This document shows positions 16,157 to 25,109 of a stretch of DNA of 64,000 nt, piece by piece. The stretch lies in assembly GCA_040398845.1 (NCBI GenBank), contig JBBATH010000008.1, positions 62,001 through 126,000 on the forward strand, written 5' to 3'. Source of the DNA: WLND01 sp040398845. Its GTDB lineage: Bacteria > Actinomycetota > Actinomycetes > S36-B12. A program made the position numbers and the translations under genes. Position 1 is the stretch's first letter. Every line of letters begins with the position of its first letter. Below the pieces are notes generated by a model, which saw nothing but the letters and a program-made list of their open reading frames with translations, was not told the DNA's origin and searched no databases.

Positions 16157-18308
16157 CCTCCACGCCCCGCCGTCCCTCGAATCGATCCCGAGGGGCGCAC
16201 ACCGGCGTGACATTCAGGGCCTGCGGGCCATCGCCGTGCTCATGGTTGTGGTCTTCCATGCCCGTCTGCCGATGCCTGGCGGGTTCACGGGGGTTGACGT
16301 CTTCTTCGTGATCTCCGGCTTCGTCATCACTGGGATGCTTCATCGCGAATGGCTTGCCAGCGGCCGCATCCGGATGCGCACCTTCTACCTGCGCAGGTTC
16401 ATGCGCCTGGGGCCCGCACTCGGCCTCGTCGTGGGGGTGGTGGTCGTGCTCTCCGTCGTGCTGCAGAGTCCCTTCGGCCCGCAGCAGACCGTCGCGACCA
16501 CCGGGCTCGGCGCCTTGATCATGTCCGCGAACCTCGTCATCGCCAGTGCGGCAGGCGACTACTTCGCGGTTACCGCGACCCAAAACCCACTTCTCAACAC
16601 CTGGTCGTTGTCGGTTGAGGAGCAGTTCTATGTGGTGTTCCCGACCCTGCTGCTCGTCGGCTGGGTCGTGGCTCGACGACTTCGGCGGGTCATGGCGCCG
16701 CCGCTCCTCCTCATCGCATTGGCCTCTGCGCTCTCATTCACCGTGTCCCTCATATGGACCGGCGGCAACGAGTGGGGCGCATCGCTCACTTCGTTCTTCG
16801 GCGGTCCACAGGTGTTCGCGTTCTACGGACCCTTCTCACGGGTCTGGGAGTTCGGTGTGGGGGCCATCCTCGCGCTCCTCGTCGCGAAAGGGTGGTGCCT
16901 TGGGAGGTCAACGGGTCACCTTGCGGGACTCGCCGGCGGAGTGCTGCTTCTCGTCTCGGCCTTCGTCATCACCGATGCCATGCCCTTTCCCGGAACGGTG
17001 GCACTCGTGCCCGTCACCGGCACCGCGCTCCTCCTCATCGCGGGAGCGAGCAGGGGTTCGTTCGTCAACCGGGGCTTGGCGATCCGCCCGCTCGTCACCG
17101 TTGGCGACTGGTCCTATTCCTGGTACCTCTGGCACTGGCCGCTCATCGTCTTCGTGGCCGTCATTCTGCCCGGGGAACCGGCCGCCCTCGTCATCGCTGC
17201 GCTCGGATCACTGGTTCCCTCATGGCTCTCGTACCGGTTCGTCGAGCAACCGCTTCGCCGGTTCCGGCCAGCCGGAAGGATCAAGACCGCTTTCGTCGTC
17301 GCCCTGATCTCCGGGGTCCCCATCGCCCTGTGCCTTGGCTTGCTGTGGGGTGCGAACACCGGTTGGGGTGGGCGTTTTGCTCTCCCAACGGAGTCGACGT
17401 CGTCGCCTACGCCCGCTCAAATTGGCGACGGGCAACCGGGTCCCGCAGCCTTTGATCCCATTGAAGGCGACGGAGCAATCGAGAAGAACACCACCAGGGG
17501 CGACCTGCGGGCTCAGCACGTGGCCGTCAAGGCCGACTGCGTGAACACCGACATCGACCCAACTGGCTGCAGATTCGGTCCAGCCACGTCCAAGGGAACC
17601 GTTTTGGTGCTCGGCGATTCGCAGGCCTACGCGATCGGTGATGGTGTCATCAATGCAGCAAGTGCGCTCGGCTATGCCACCGTCGTGAGCAGTCGCACCG
17701 GCTGCCCCTTTCTCGGCCGCGAGCCCAGTGGAACCCACGACGACCCGTGCCGCCCATGGCAGAAGTCGGCCCTGGCGTACGCCCTGTCGAGTTCGCCAGC
17801 CGCGGTCGTCATCGCGAACCGGTCTGCCGGCTATGTCCATCCCGAGTGGGGTTGGCGCACGGCCGCGACCGATGAAGGTGGGATGGCCTCTTCAGTCGCT
17901 CAGGCGGCCGGGCTCTGGGAGCAGGGGATTGAGGCCGTCGTCGCGCCGCTGCGCGAGGCAGGTATCCCGGTCGTCATCATTGCCGCGGTGCCCGAGATGC
18001 CCGAGTTCACCGATCAGCGATCGCTGTTTTCGCAGGCCTTCGGATCCCGCCCGTACGAGGTGCCGAGGAAGCAGTCCATTCAGGATCGAAGGCCTGCCCT
18101 CGATGCCGAGGAAGCGGTCGCGACACGTCACCCGGGCACCCTCATCTTTGATCCGATCCCGGTCATGTGCCCGACAGAGACCTGCTTTTCCGCCGTCGAT
18201 GGCGTGCTGCGATACCAGGACGAGACCCATCTCACCGTCGACGGGTCTGTCCTCCTCGCCCCTGGGATTCAAGGCATTCTCGGGAAAGCACTTACGACCA
18301 GACCCTGA
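16134..18308 (+). CDS. Acyltransferase 3 family protein with C-terminal SGNH domain (OafA-like)
   Basis: A 724-residue membrane protein. Residues about 20-385 form an Acyltransferase_3 domain of ten or more helices with the signatures RRDIQGLRAIAVLMVVVFHA, FTGVDVFFVISGFVIT and SLSVEEQFYVVFP. After a Ser/Thr/Pro linker, residues about 450-720 form an extracytoplasmic SGNH domain: VLVLGDSQAYAIGDG gives the serine block and the end region DETHLTVDGSVLLA the Asp/His block. Such OafA-type fusions O-acetylate extracellular polysaccharides: the membrane part moves the acyl group and the SGNH part transfers it. This fits surface-glycan decoration, although it lies 13 kb from the polysaccharide genes. 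Confidence 0.9.
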   Translation: MASAAPADLHAPPSLESIPRGAHRRDIQGLRAIAVLMVVVFHARLPMPGGFTGVDVFFVISGFVITGMLHREWLASGRIRMRTFYLRRFMRLGPALGLVVGVVVVLSVVLQSPFGPQQTVATTGLGALIMSANLVIASAAGDYFAVTATQNPLLNTWSLSVEEQFYVVFPTLLLVGWVVARRLRRVMAPPLLLIALASALSFTVSLIWTGGNEWGASLTSFFGGPQVFAFYGPFSRVWEFGVGAILALLVAKGWCLGRSTGHLAGLAGGVLLLVSAFVITDAMPFPGTVALVPVTGTALLLIAGASRGSFVNRGLAIRPLVTVGDWSYSWYLWHWPLIVFVAVILPGEPAALVIAALGSLVPSWLSYRFVEQPLRRFRPAGRIKTAFVVALISGVPIALCLGLLWGANTGWGGRFALPTESTSSPTPAQIGDGQPGPAAFDPIEGDGAIEKNTTRGDLRAQHVAVKADCVNTDIDPTGCRFGPATSKGTVLVLGDSQAYAIGDGVINAASALGYATVVSSRTGCPFLGREPSGTHDDPCRPWQKSALAYALSSSPAAVVIANRSAGYVHPEWGWRTAATDEGGMASSVAQAAGLWEQGIEAVVAPLREAGIPVVIIAAVPEMPEFTDQRSLFSQAFGSRPYEVPRKQSIQDRRPALDAEEAVATRHPGTLIFDPIPVMCPTETCFSAVDGVLRYQDETHLTVDGSVLLAPGIQGILGKALTTRP

Positions 18309-18328
18309 TCCGCCCTAGCCTGCGCAGC

Positions 18329-19873
18329 ATGAGCCTGTTGCTTCACCGCATGAATCTGCGCAGGCGTGCCGCCATCTTCTCGCTCATCACGATCACCATC
18401 GTCGTCGTGACATCAGCCGCACTCACCCGAGATTTCGTCGACGAAGTCGACCGGCAGAGCCTCATCACCGACCACCTCGAGCCCGCTGCCCAGATCGCAG
18501 GCTCCCTGCAGGCAACTACCGCGCAGACCTCAGCGGGAATCGCGCAGTACGTGGTGACAGGGGAAGGCGACGAGCGGGGTCTCGCCGCAACGAGCCTCGC
18601 CAAATCAACCGATCTGCTCACCTCACTGGAACGCCTCCTCTCGAGTGACCCAGCATTACAAATGTCCGCCAGAGTTGTCGCGCGGACATACGGGACATGG
18701 GTGACCGAGGACGTCATTCCGCTATTCGCCGACATGGCGGAGGGGAGAACCTCTGCTGCCAAAAGAAGGGTCGACGCCCCCTCCGCGGCACGACATTTCA
18801 CGGACCTCGACTCCGCGAATACTCAACTCATCGCGAGCATCGAGGCTGCGCGAACCGAAGGGCTCATCGACCTGCGCCGAATCACGCAGAACCTCGGGAT
18901 CGTCCTTATCGCGGCAGCAATCCTCGCCATCGGCCTGTCCGCCTGCTCCACCCTCGCATTGCGCGCCTGGATTCTGGATCCGCTCGATCGAGTGCGCGCA
19001 GACCTCCGTCAGGCCGCTGCACTTCCCACCCATGAAACCCCGATCGAGCCCACCGGCGCCCAGGAGATAGCAGAGGTGGCCAAGGATGCCGAGGCACTTC
19101 GGCGAGCACTCCTACGCGAGATTGACGCCGCTCAGGCGGCGAGGGTCGCCCTTGAGCATGGCGCTCCCACCGTGGTCGCACTTGAACGCGAGATGGCGCC
19201 ACCGTCCGACCCCCACCTCGCCGGCATCAACATGTTTGGGACAACTCGCGCTGCCCAGGGCGTGATCGCCGGGGATTGGTGGGATGCCGTCCCACTTCCG
19301 GGTGGCGGGTTCGGCCTCATCATTGCCGACGTCTCAGGGCACGACCTTCACGCCGGGATCACCGCAGTCGGCCTGCGCTCCGTCTTCCGGACCGCACTCC
19401 TGGCAGGACTCAGCGCGGATCAGGTGATGGATCTCGCAGTGACGGGACGACAATCCGGTGGTCTGCTCGTCACCGCATTCATCGCCCTCGTCCCGGACGG
19501 TACCGACACCCTCGAATGGGTGAATGCCGGACACCACCCCCCGCTTATCGTTCGAGGTGACGGCACCATCGGCTCCTGCGGGATAACCGGCCAACTACTG
19601 TCGCCGCTGGGCGGGCAGTGGCGGACCGATCAGGCACCCTTCGGCCCCGGCGAAATATGCCTCGCGTTTACCGATGGTCTCGTCGAATCCCTCGACGAGC
19701 ATGGTGAGGAGTTGGGGCAGCACGGTCTCGTGGCCATTATCGAGGGCATGGCACCCTCAGTACGGGCTGATCCGACAGAACTCGTCGAGCATGTCATCGG
19801 TCGAGCCCGACTCCGTGCGACCGAATGGAATGCCGACGACATCACGGTGCTGGCATTCGGACGCAGCACCTGA
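18329..19873 (+). CDS. Membrane-bound PP2C/SpoIIE-type serine phosphatase with HAMP region
   Basis: A 514-residue protein. TM1 (about residues 12-36), an extracytoplasmic helical sensor (about 37-185, CHASE3-like) and TM2 (about 190-212) lead into a HAMP-like linker. The SpoIIE/PP2C phosphatase domain follows, with GDWWDAVPLPGGGFGLIIAD, VSGHDLHAGITA, WVNAGHHPPLIV and the metal-binding AFTDGLVES. Such enzymes dephosphorylate anti-anti-sigma (STAS) proteins in partner-switching systems, but none is encoded here. The ATG at 18329 is preferred because it places TM1 at the N-terminus, whereas longer frames overlap the acyltransferase gene. Confidence 0.87.
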   Translation: MSLLLHRMNLRRRAAIFSLITITIVVVTSAALTRDFVDEVDRQSLITDHLEPAAQIAGSLQATTAQTSAGIAQYVVTGEGDERGLAATSLAKSTDLLTSLERLLSSDPALQMSARVVARTYGTWVTEDVIPLFADMAEGRTSAAKRRVDAPSAARHFTDLDSANTQLIASIEAARTEGLIDLRRITQNLGIVLIAAAILAIGLSACSTLALRAWILDPLDRVRADLRQAAALPTHETPIEPTGAQEIAEVAKDAEALRRALLREIDAAQAARVALEHGAPTVVALEREMAPPSDPHLAGINMFGTTRAAQGVIAGDWWDAVPLPGGGFGLIIADVSGHDLHAGITAVGLRSVFRTALLAGLSADQVMDLAVTGRQSGGLLVTAFIALVPDGTDTLEWVNAGHHPPLIVRGDGTIGSCGITGQLLSPLGGQWRTDQAPFGPGEICLAFTDGLVESLDEHGEELGQHGLVAIIEGMAPSVRADPTELVEHVIGRARLRATEWNADDITVLAFGRST

Positions 19874-19964
19874 GGTCAGCCAAACCGATTGCAAGACTCG
19901 CCCAGCCCGTACAGACTGAGGGGCAATCATCTCACGCCCCACTCGACAACGGATCGGATTCTGC

Positions 19965-20753
19965 ATGCGGTACGTGCTGCCCCTCACGGACCCGGTCCTT
20001 TCCACGCGGTCCATCTGCGTCACGCTCAGCGGCCTTCGCATCCTCGACGACGTGAGCATCGGGATTCCCGAGGGCACCGTCACCGGGCTCATCGGCCCGA
20101 ACGGCGCTGGCAAGACCACTGTGTTCAACGTCATCAGCGGGTTCGTCAAGCCCGACTCGGGTGAGATCAGGGTCGACGGACGAAAGCTCAAGCACATCCA
20201 TCCGCACCGGCTCACCGAACTTGGGATCGCCCGGACCCTGCAGGGGGTCGGCCTCTTCCCCAGCCTCACCGCACTCGAAAACGTCATGCTCGGCGGTTCC
20301 TCGCGGGTAAAGAGCGGCATCATCGCCCAGGCTCTCGCTATGCCTTGGACCGACACCGAGCAGGCAGACCTGCGTGAGCGGGCACTGGCGATCATGACCG
20401 AGCTCGGCGTCGAGTCCGACTCAGCGCGACTGCCCGGCGAACTCCCCTACCCGATCCAAAAGCGAGTGGCGCTGGCCCGAGCCCTCGTGAGCGATCCGAA
20501 GATCCTCCTGCTTGACGAGCCGGCCGGCGGTATCAGTGCCGGCGACATGGCCGACCTCGCCCGGCTCATCATGAGCTGGGTACCCAAGCGCACGGTGCTC
20601 CTCGTCGAACATCACATGGAACTCGTCATGGAGGTGTGCGACCTCATCTGGGTCCTCGACGCGGGCAAGGTCATTGCCGCCGGCACCCCAGAGGTTGTCC
20701 GGCAGGATCCAGCAGTACTCGCCGCGTACCTTGGCCAAGAGGGGGCTGCCTGA
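19965..20753 (+). CDS. livG: Branched-chain amino acid-type ABC transporter ATP-binding protein (LivG-like)
   Basis: A 262-residue ATPase with Walker A GLIGPNGAGKTTVFNVISGF, the LivG-typical GIARTLQ Q-loop region, a degenerate signature (LPGELPYPIQKRVALARAL instead of LSGGQ), Walker B ILLLDEPAGG and the His-switch VEHHMELVM. The C-terminal VLDAGKVIAAGTPEVV block is usual for LivG. It is the first gene of a five-gene importer unit. It ends in TGATG, sharing bases with the LivF start. The replaced signature sequence is noteworthy because LSGGQ contacts ATP in trans. Start choice is uncertain, as no strong ribosome site precedes 19965. Confidence 0.92.
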   Translation: MRYVLPLTDPVLSTRSICVTLSGLRILDDVSIGIPEGTVTGLIGPNGAGKTTVFNVISGFVKPDSGEIRVDGRKLKHIHPHRLTELGIARTLQGVGLFPSLTALENVMLGGSSRVKSGIIAQALAMPWTDTEQADLRERALAIMTELGVESDSARLPGELPYPIQKRVALARALVSDPKILLLDEPAGGISAGDMADLARLIMSWVPKRTVLLVEHHMELVMEVCDLIWVLDAGKVIAAGTPEVVRQDPAVLAAYLGQEGAA

Positions 20754-21457
20754 TGCTGTCCATTACAGATCTCACGGTGAGCTACGGCCCGGTCGAAGCC
20801 TTGAACGGGGTGACGATATCAGTGCCCCGCGGCGAGGTCACCGCGGTCATCGGGGCCAACGGCGCGGGCAAATCAACCCTTATGCGCACCCTCGCCGGGC
20901 TCGTGACCCCGGCGGCCGGGCAGGCCACCCTCGACGGCGAGATCATCACGCGGAAAAGTCCCGAGGACATCGTTCGCATGGGTGTCGCCCTCGTCCCCGA
21001 AGGACGTTCGACGATCCCTGAGCTCACCGTGGAAGAAAACCTGAGACTCGGTGGTCTGTGGCGGGCCAAGGCGGACCGCCGCACCACGCAGTCAGAGGTG
21101 TTCGACCTCTTCCCCGTCCTCGCTGAGCGTCAGCGCATGCGAGCCGACACCCTCAGCGGTGGCGAGCGCCAGCAACTCGCCATCGGACGGGCGCTGATGT
21201 CGAACCCGAAATGCCTGCTCCTCGACGAGCCATCCCTCGGTCTAGCGCCACTCATCGTCACGCAGATTCTCCACCTCGTCCGCCGCCTCGCGGACGAGAC
21301 GAGGATCGCCGTCCTCCTCGTCGAGCAAAATGCCGTGACCGCCCTGCGCATGGCTGACACCGGTGTCGTCCTGAATCTTGGTCGGATTGTGCAAACAGGA
21401 CCGGCATCGGCGATTGCGTCCGACGAGAAACTTCGACATGCCTACCTCGGATACTGA
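20753..21457 (+). CDS. livF: Branched-chain amino acid-type ABC transporter ATP-binding protein (LivF-like)
   Basis: A 234-residue ATPase with Walker A AVIGANGAGKSTLMRTLAGL, signature TLSGGERQQLAIGRALM, Walker B CLLLDEPSLGLAPL and His-switch LLVEQNAVTALRMAD. The LVPEGRSTIPELTVEENLRLG block is characteristic of LivF. The start codon lies in the TGATG overlap with livG. It pairs with the LivG-like ATPase, which has a weak signature motif, so one of the two composite ATP sites may be degenerate. Confidence 0.93.
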   Translation: MLSITDLTVSYGPVEALNGVTISVPRGEVTAVIGANGAGKSTLMRTLAGLVTPAAGQATLDGEIITRKSPEDIVRMGVALVPEGRSTIPELTVEENLRLGGLWRAKADRRTTQSEVFDLFPVLAERQRMRADTLSGGERQQLAIGRALMSNPKCLLLDEPSLGLAPLIVTQILHLVRRLADETRIAVLLVEQNAVTALRMADTGVVLNLGRIVQTGPASAIASDEKLRHAYLGY

Positions 21458-21468
21458 AGGGCACGGGT

Positions 21469-22347
21469 ATGACCTCACTCATTGACTACCTCATCGGTGG
21501 TGTCAGCAACGGCGCTGTCATCGCCCTCATGGCGATCGCGCTCGTCCTCATCTGGCGCGCGACCCGGGTCGTGAACTTCGCGCAGGTAGGTCAGGCGATG
21601 TTCACCACCTTCGTGGCCTTGACGGTGCAGACCATGACCGGTTCCTGGGCGCTCGCGCTCGTGGTCGCCATGGTCGCCGGGGCGATCCTCGGCGTCATTG
21701 TGCAGTTCCTTGTGCTTCGACCCATGCGTCGCGCTGACACCTCGGGAGCCATAATCGCGACCTTCGGTGTCCTCATCGCCCTGCAGGCTGCCGTCGGCAT
21801 GATCTGGGGCGGCGATGCACAGGCCTACCCGCAGCCATTCGACAATGCCGGGATCGTCGCATTCGGACGGATCTGGCCCATCTCCGTCTACGACTTCGTC
21901 GTGATCGGCGTGACCATTCTGCTCGTCGTCGCCCTCTCCCTACTCTTCACGCGAACCTCAATCGGGCTTGCCATGAGGGCGTCCGCCTTCAATCCTGAGG
22001 TTGCCCGCCTCTCGGGGGTTCGAGTGAGCCGCGTGCTCACCTTCGGGTGGGCGCTGGCCGGGGTCGTCGGCGCGGTCGCCGGAGTTCTCGTCGCCCCAAG
22101 TTCAACCGTGTCACCCACCACCTTCGACATCCTGCTCGTATTCGCGTTCACCGCAGCGGTCATCGGCGGACTCGACAGCCTCGTCGGAGCGGTGGCCCTG
22201 GGTGTCTTTGCTGGACTCGTCATCTCACTCGTATCGGGCGTGAGCAACTCAGGTAACGCCCCGGTCGTCGCCCTCGTCCTGCTTGCACTGTCGTTGATCA
22301 CCAAACCCGATGGAATCTTCGGGCATCACAAGGCGAGGGCGGTATAG
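21469..22347 (+). CDS. livH: Branched-chain amino acid-type ABC transporter permease (LivH-like)
   Basis: A 292-residue inner-membrane permease with about eight helices. Diagnostic regions are NGAVIALMAIALVLIWRATR and VVNFAQVGQAMFTTF near the N-terminus (BPD_transp_2 family), the cytoplasmic loop LAMRASAFNPEVARLSGVRV, and FTAAVIGGLDSLVGAVALGV. It begins 11 bp after livF and is followed at 4 bp by the second permease. LivH and LivM form the membrane channel of the importer. Confidence 0.92.
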   Translation: MTSLIDYLIGGVSNGAVIALMAIALVLIWRATRVVNFAQVGQAMFTTFVALTVQTMTGSWALALVVAMVAGAILGVIVQFLVLRPMRRADTSGAIIATFGVLIALQAAVGMIWGGDAQAYPQPFDNAGIVAFGRIWPISVYDFVVIGVTILLVVALSLLFTRTSIGLAMRASAFNPEVARLSGVRVSRVLTFGWALAGVVGAVAGVLVAPSSTVSPTTFDILLVFAFTAAVIGGLDSLVGAVALGVFAGLVISLVSGVSNSGNAPVVALVLLALSLITKPDGIFGHHKARAV

Positions 22348-22351
22348 CGCC

Positions 22352-23635
22352 ATGAAATCCCTCATGCGATTCCCCGGCGCCCGGCTCGTGAGCCACGCCT
22401 CGTTCGTCATCATTATCTGGTTCCTCGTCATGCGGCTGAACGGCTCAGTCGATCCGCTCGCGAACTACTACATCGCCCTCGTTGCCATGTACGCCACCGC
22501 AATGTTCGGCATGGTCATCCTCGTTGGGCTGTCCGGTCAGGTGTCGCTCGGCAACGGGGCCCTCATGGCCGTCGGCGGCTACGTCTTCGCCGTCACGTCG
22601 CTTCACTGGCAGACGGTTCCCATCCTTGGCGTGCCCTGGAACGGCTGGTGGTCGATGGGGTTCGCTGCCGTTGGCGGAATCGTCGTCGGGCTTCTCATCG
22701 GTGGCATCGCGGCCCGGCTTCGCGGGCCATATCTTGCTGGCCTCACCCTCGGCCTCGCCGTCGGTGTCCCGGCAATCGCCAACCGCTTCCCCGAGTTACT
22801 CGGGGGCGAGAGCGGTCTCATGCTCACCGTGCCCTACCCGGAAGGCGGGTATGCACCGGTTGAGGAGGAGGTGTTCATCGACAGTAGTGCGGACACCCTC
22901 TCTGGTGACGTCTCGACAGTGGCCGCGCCATCGGCTGAGGCGACCGTGGCGCCGGACGACATGCTCACCATGGACAATTTCCCGACCACCGATGCCAGCG
23001 CAGCAGCACCATCGCCTGACGCCTCCATGATCGATCCTGGTGCAACGGACATCAGCGGTGTTGACCTGAGTGGGACAAGCGATCTCATCGATGCCTCATT
23101 CATCATTGAGCGCTGGCAGGCGGGACTTGCGATCACGGTCGCGTGCATCGCGGCATTTATTGCACTCAACCTCGTTCGTGGTCGTCAGGGCAGGGTGTGG
23201 CGCGCTGTACGCGACGACTCAGTCGCCGCGGCGGTCGCGGGCATTTCCCCGGCGAAAGCCAAAGTGTCAGCTTTTGCTGTGAGCAGCCTGTTCGCAGCCC
23301 TTGCCGGCGCCGTGTTCGCGCAGATCCTCAGTTACGTTGGCCCGGGGGCTTTTGGTCTGGGTCTTTCACTCTCGCTCCTCGTCGGCGTGGTCCTCGGAGG
23401 GCGCTCCTCGCTCCTTGGTGCCGTCATCGGTGGCATCCTCCTCGTCTGGCTCCCCGAATTCGTGCTCTCACTGTCGGAGAAAGGCGGTTGGGAGGATCAG
23501 ATCACGAATAACGCGCCGAATCTCATCTACGGCCTCCTCGTGGTCCTCGTCGTGCTGCTGGCCCCGGGGGGAATCGTTGGATCAGCACAATTATTCCTTG
23601 CCAAGGTGACCCGAAGGGCCCCCAAGGGAGTTTGA
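22352..23635 (+). CDS. livM: Branched-chain amino acid-type ABC transporter permease (LivM-like) with acidic loop insertion
   Basis: A 427-residue permease, about 90 residues longer than usual LivM proteins. The N-terminal LSGQVSLGNGALMAVGGYVF and the later VRDDSVAAAVAGISPAKAKV with FALVGVVLGGRSS-type helices are standard. Between the PELLGGESGLMLTVPYPEGG region (about residue 150) and ERWQAGLAITVACIAAF (about residue 254) lies an Asp/Ser/Ala/Pro-rich stretch of about 85 residues with many acidic groups. It replaces a short external loop. The ATG at 22352 is chosen as it lies 4 bp after the livH stop; an earlier frame overlaps livH. Confidence 0.9.
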   Translation: MKSLMRFPGARLVSHASFVIIIWFLVMRLNGSVDPLANYYIALVAMYATAMFGMVILVGLSGQVSLGNGALMAVGGYVFAVTSLHWQTVPILGVPWNGWWSMGFAAVGGIVVGLLIGGIAARLRGPYLAGLTLGLAVGVPAIANRFPELLGGESGLMLTVPYPEGGYAPVEEEVFIDSSADTLSGDVSTVAAPSAEATVAPDDMLTMDNFPTTDASAAAPSPDASMIDPGATDISGVDLSGTSDLIDASFIIERWQAGLAITVACIAAFIALNLVRGRQGRVWRAVRDDSVAAAVAGISPAKAKVSAFAVSSLFAALAGAVFAQILSYVGPGAFGLGLSLSLLVGVVLGGRSSLLGAVIGGILLVWLPEFVLSLSEKGGWEDQITNNAPNLIYGLLVVLVVLLAPGGIVGSAQLFLAKVTRRAPKGV

Positions 23636-23798
23636 TCAATCCCGTTGCATCGGTCGTGATACCCGGCTAGCCTCACAATCAATCAGAACGTTACCCGCAG
23701 GTAGCCAACTGGCGAACCCTCAGAAAAGTTCAGGGTTCGAATTCCGGTACGACAATGCACGCGCGCCGCCAGGCGCGAACTTCTTTGGAGGAATGTCC
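23636..23798 (+). promoter_or_regulatory. Leader region of the binding-protein gene with two inverted repeats
   Basis: The 163-base gap between livM and the binding protein holds two perfect inverted repeats: CGAACCCT/AGGGTTCG (about 23714-23740, 11-base loop) and CGCGCC/GGCGCG (about 23762-23777). The second stands just before a strong GGAGGA ribosome site (23787-23792). Such hairpins could protect a binding-protein mRNA end or attenuate readthrough, giving the usual excess of binding protein. Whether a separate promoter exists is unclear. Confidence 0.4.
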
Positions 23799-25085
23799 GT
23801 GAAAACAGCACACACAGCCCGGTTTGTCGCCGCGGGTGTGGTCGCTGCGCTGGCCGTGGCCACCGCAGCACCAGCAGGGGCAGCAGCCCCCACCGTGGAT
23901 CCAGGAGTATCGAAGAGCGAGATCGTCATCGGCACGACGACCCCGCTCACCGGCCCGGCGTCGCCCGGCTACAAGTTCGTAGCGCCGGCAGCACAGGCGT
24001 ACTTCGACTACGTCAATGCAAACGGCGGGATCAACGGTCGTAAGATCAAGTACGTCGTCGCTGACGATGCCTACAATCCGGCGTTGACGAAGAAGGCCAC
24101 CAGCCAACTCATCCTGCGAGACAAGATCTTCGCGATGTTCGGCGCCCTCGGCACGCCGAGCCACTCGGCCGTCGTCACCGACCTCAACCGTCGCGGGATC
24201 CCCGATGTCTTCGTCAACACCGGCTTCTCCGGGTTCGACAATGCGAGCCGCTACCCAACGACCTTCCCCTACTTCCCGTCCTACACGGTCGAGGCAAAAT
24301 CGATGGCTTTCTACATTCAGGGCGATGCTGCGTTGAATGCCAAGACCAAGTGCCTGTTCTACCAAGATGGTGAGTTCGGCGATAACGCGATGGCAGGCTT
24401 CGCAGCGGCCGGTCTCACGTTCGCAACGAATACCTCGTATTCGTCGGGCCAGCAGGTGGCTCCGTTCACCGCCCAGGTCACGAAGCTCAAGGCAGCCGGC
24501 TGCGATCTCGTCGTCTTCTTCGGCGTCACCTCCGCGACCGCACAGCTCCTCGGCACTGCGGCCAAGGTCGGCTACCGGCCCACCTGGCTGATCACCTCGG
24601 TCGGGTCTGATCCGTCAGTACTTGGTGATTCCCTCGGTGCATCGACGAACGCCCTCCTCAATGGGATTTACTCGCCCAGCTTCATCGTTCCGATCCAGGA
24701 CGAGGGCAACGCGTACGTCAGTCAGATGAAGGTCATCGCCACCAAGAGCAATCTGCCATGGAACTTCTACACGTACTACGGCATCAACACCGCATACGTG
24801 TTTGCGCAGGCACTCAAGGCGGCCGGCCCGAATCTCACCCGGGCGTCGCTCATCAACGCACTCCAGACGAAGGCGAGCACCTTCCGTTCCGCCGCAGTCG
24901 TGCCGATGGTCTTCAGCTCGAAGTCTCACCAGGGACTCACCGGCTACTGGATGGGCCAGTACAACGCCAGCGGTCAACTCGAGCGCAAGACGAGCTACAT
25001 CATCACCGCGACGAGTGCGACCACCGGTGGAGCAAAGCAGAGCAGCTTCTCCGCACCCGCCCCAACGCCCAAGCTGCTTCCGTAG
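23799..25085 (+). CDS. livK: Branched-chain amino acid-type ABC transporter substrate-binding protein (LivK-like)
   Basis: A periplasmic-binding-fold type I protein of 428 residues. A Sec signal ending near AAPAGAAAPT is followed by the typical start EIVIGTTTPLTGPASPGYKF, YFDYVNANGGINGRKIKYVV and the hinge regions. No lipobox is visible. GTG 23799 is chosen because GGAGGA at 23787-23792 has a 6-base spacing to it, while the ATG at 23793 touches the ribosome site. The ligand cannot be told; this family binds branched amino acids but also amides, urea, aromatics and short acids. It works with the two ATPases and two permeases upstream. Confidence 0.9.
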   Translation: MKTAHTARFVAAGVVAALAVATAAPAGAAAPTVDPGVSKSEIVIGTTTPLTGPASPGYKFVAPAAQAYFDYVNANGGINGRKIKYVVADDAYNPALTKKATSQLILRDKIFAMFGALGTPSHSAVVTDLNRRGIPDVFVNTGFSGFDNASRYPTTFPYFPSYTVEAKSMAFYIQGDAALNAKTKCLFYQDGEFGDNAMAGFAAAGLTFATNTSYSSGQQVAPFTAQVTKLKAAGCDLVVFFGVTSATAQLLGTAAKVGYRPTWLITSVGSDPSVLGDSLGASTNALLNGIYSPSFIVPIQDEGNAYVSQMKVIATKSNLPWNFYTYYGINTAYVFAQALKAAGPNLTRASLINALQTKASTFRSAAVVPMVFSSKSHQGLTGYWMGQYNASGQLERKTSYIITATSATTGGAKQSSFSAPAPTPKLLP

Positions 25086-25109
25086 CCAGAAACGCGAGAA
25101 AAGGACACC

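Noticed and set aside
23730..23755. Sequence AGGGTTCGAATTCC resembling a tRNA T-arm upstream of the binding-protein gene
   Set aside because: No D-arm, anticodon arm or acceptor stem can be folded around it; the T-stem has a mismatch and a wobble pair. An attachment-site remnant is possible but nothing else supports it.
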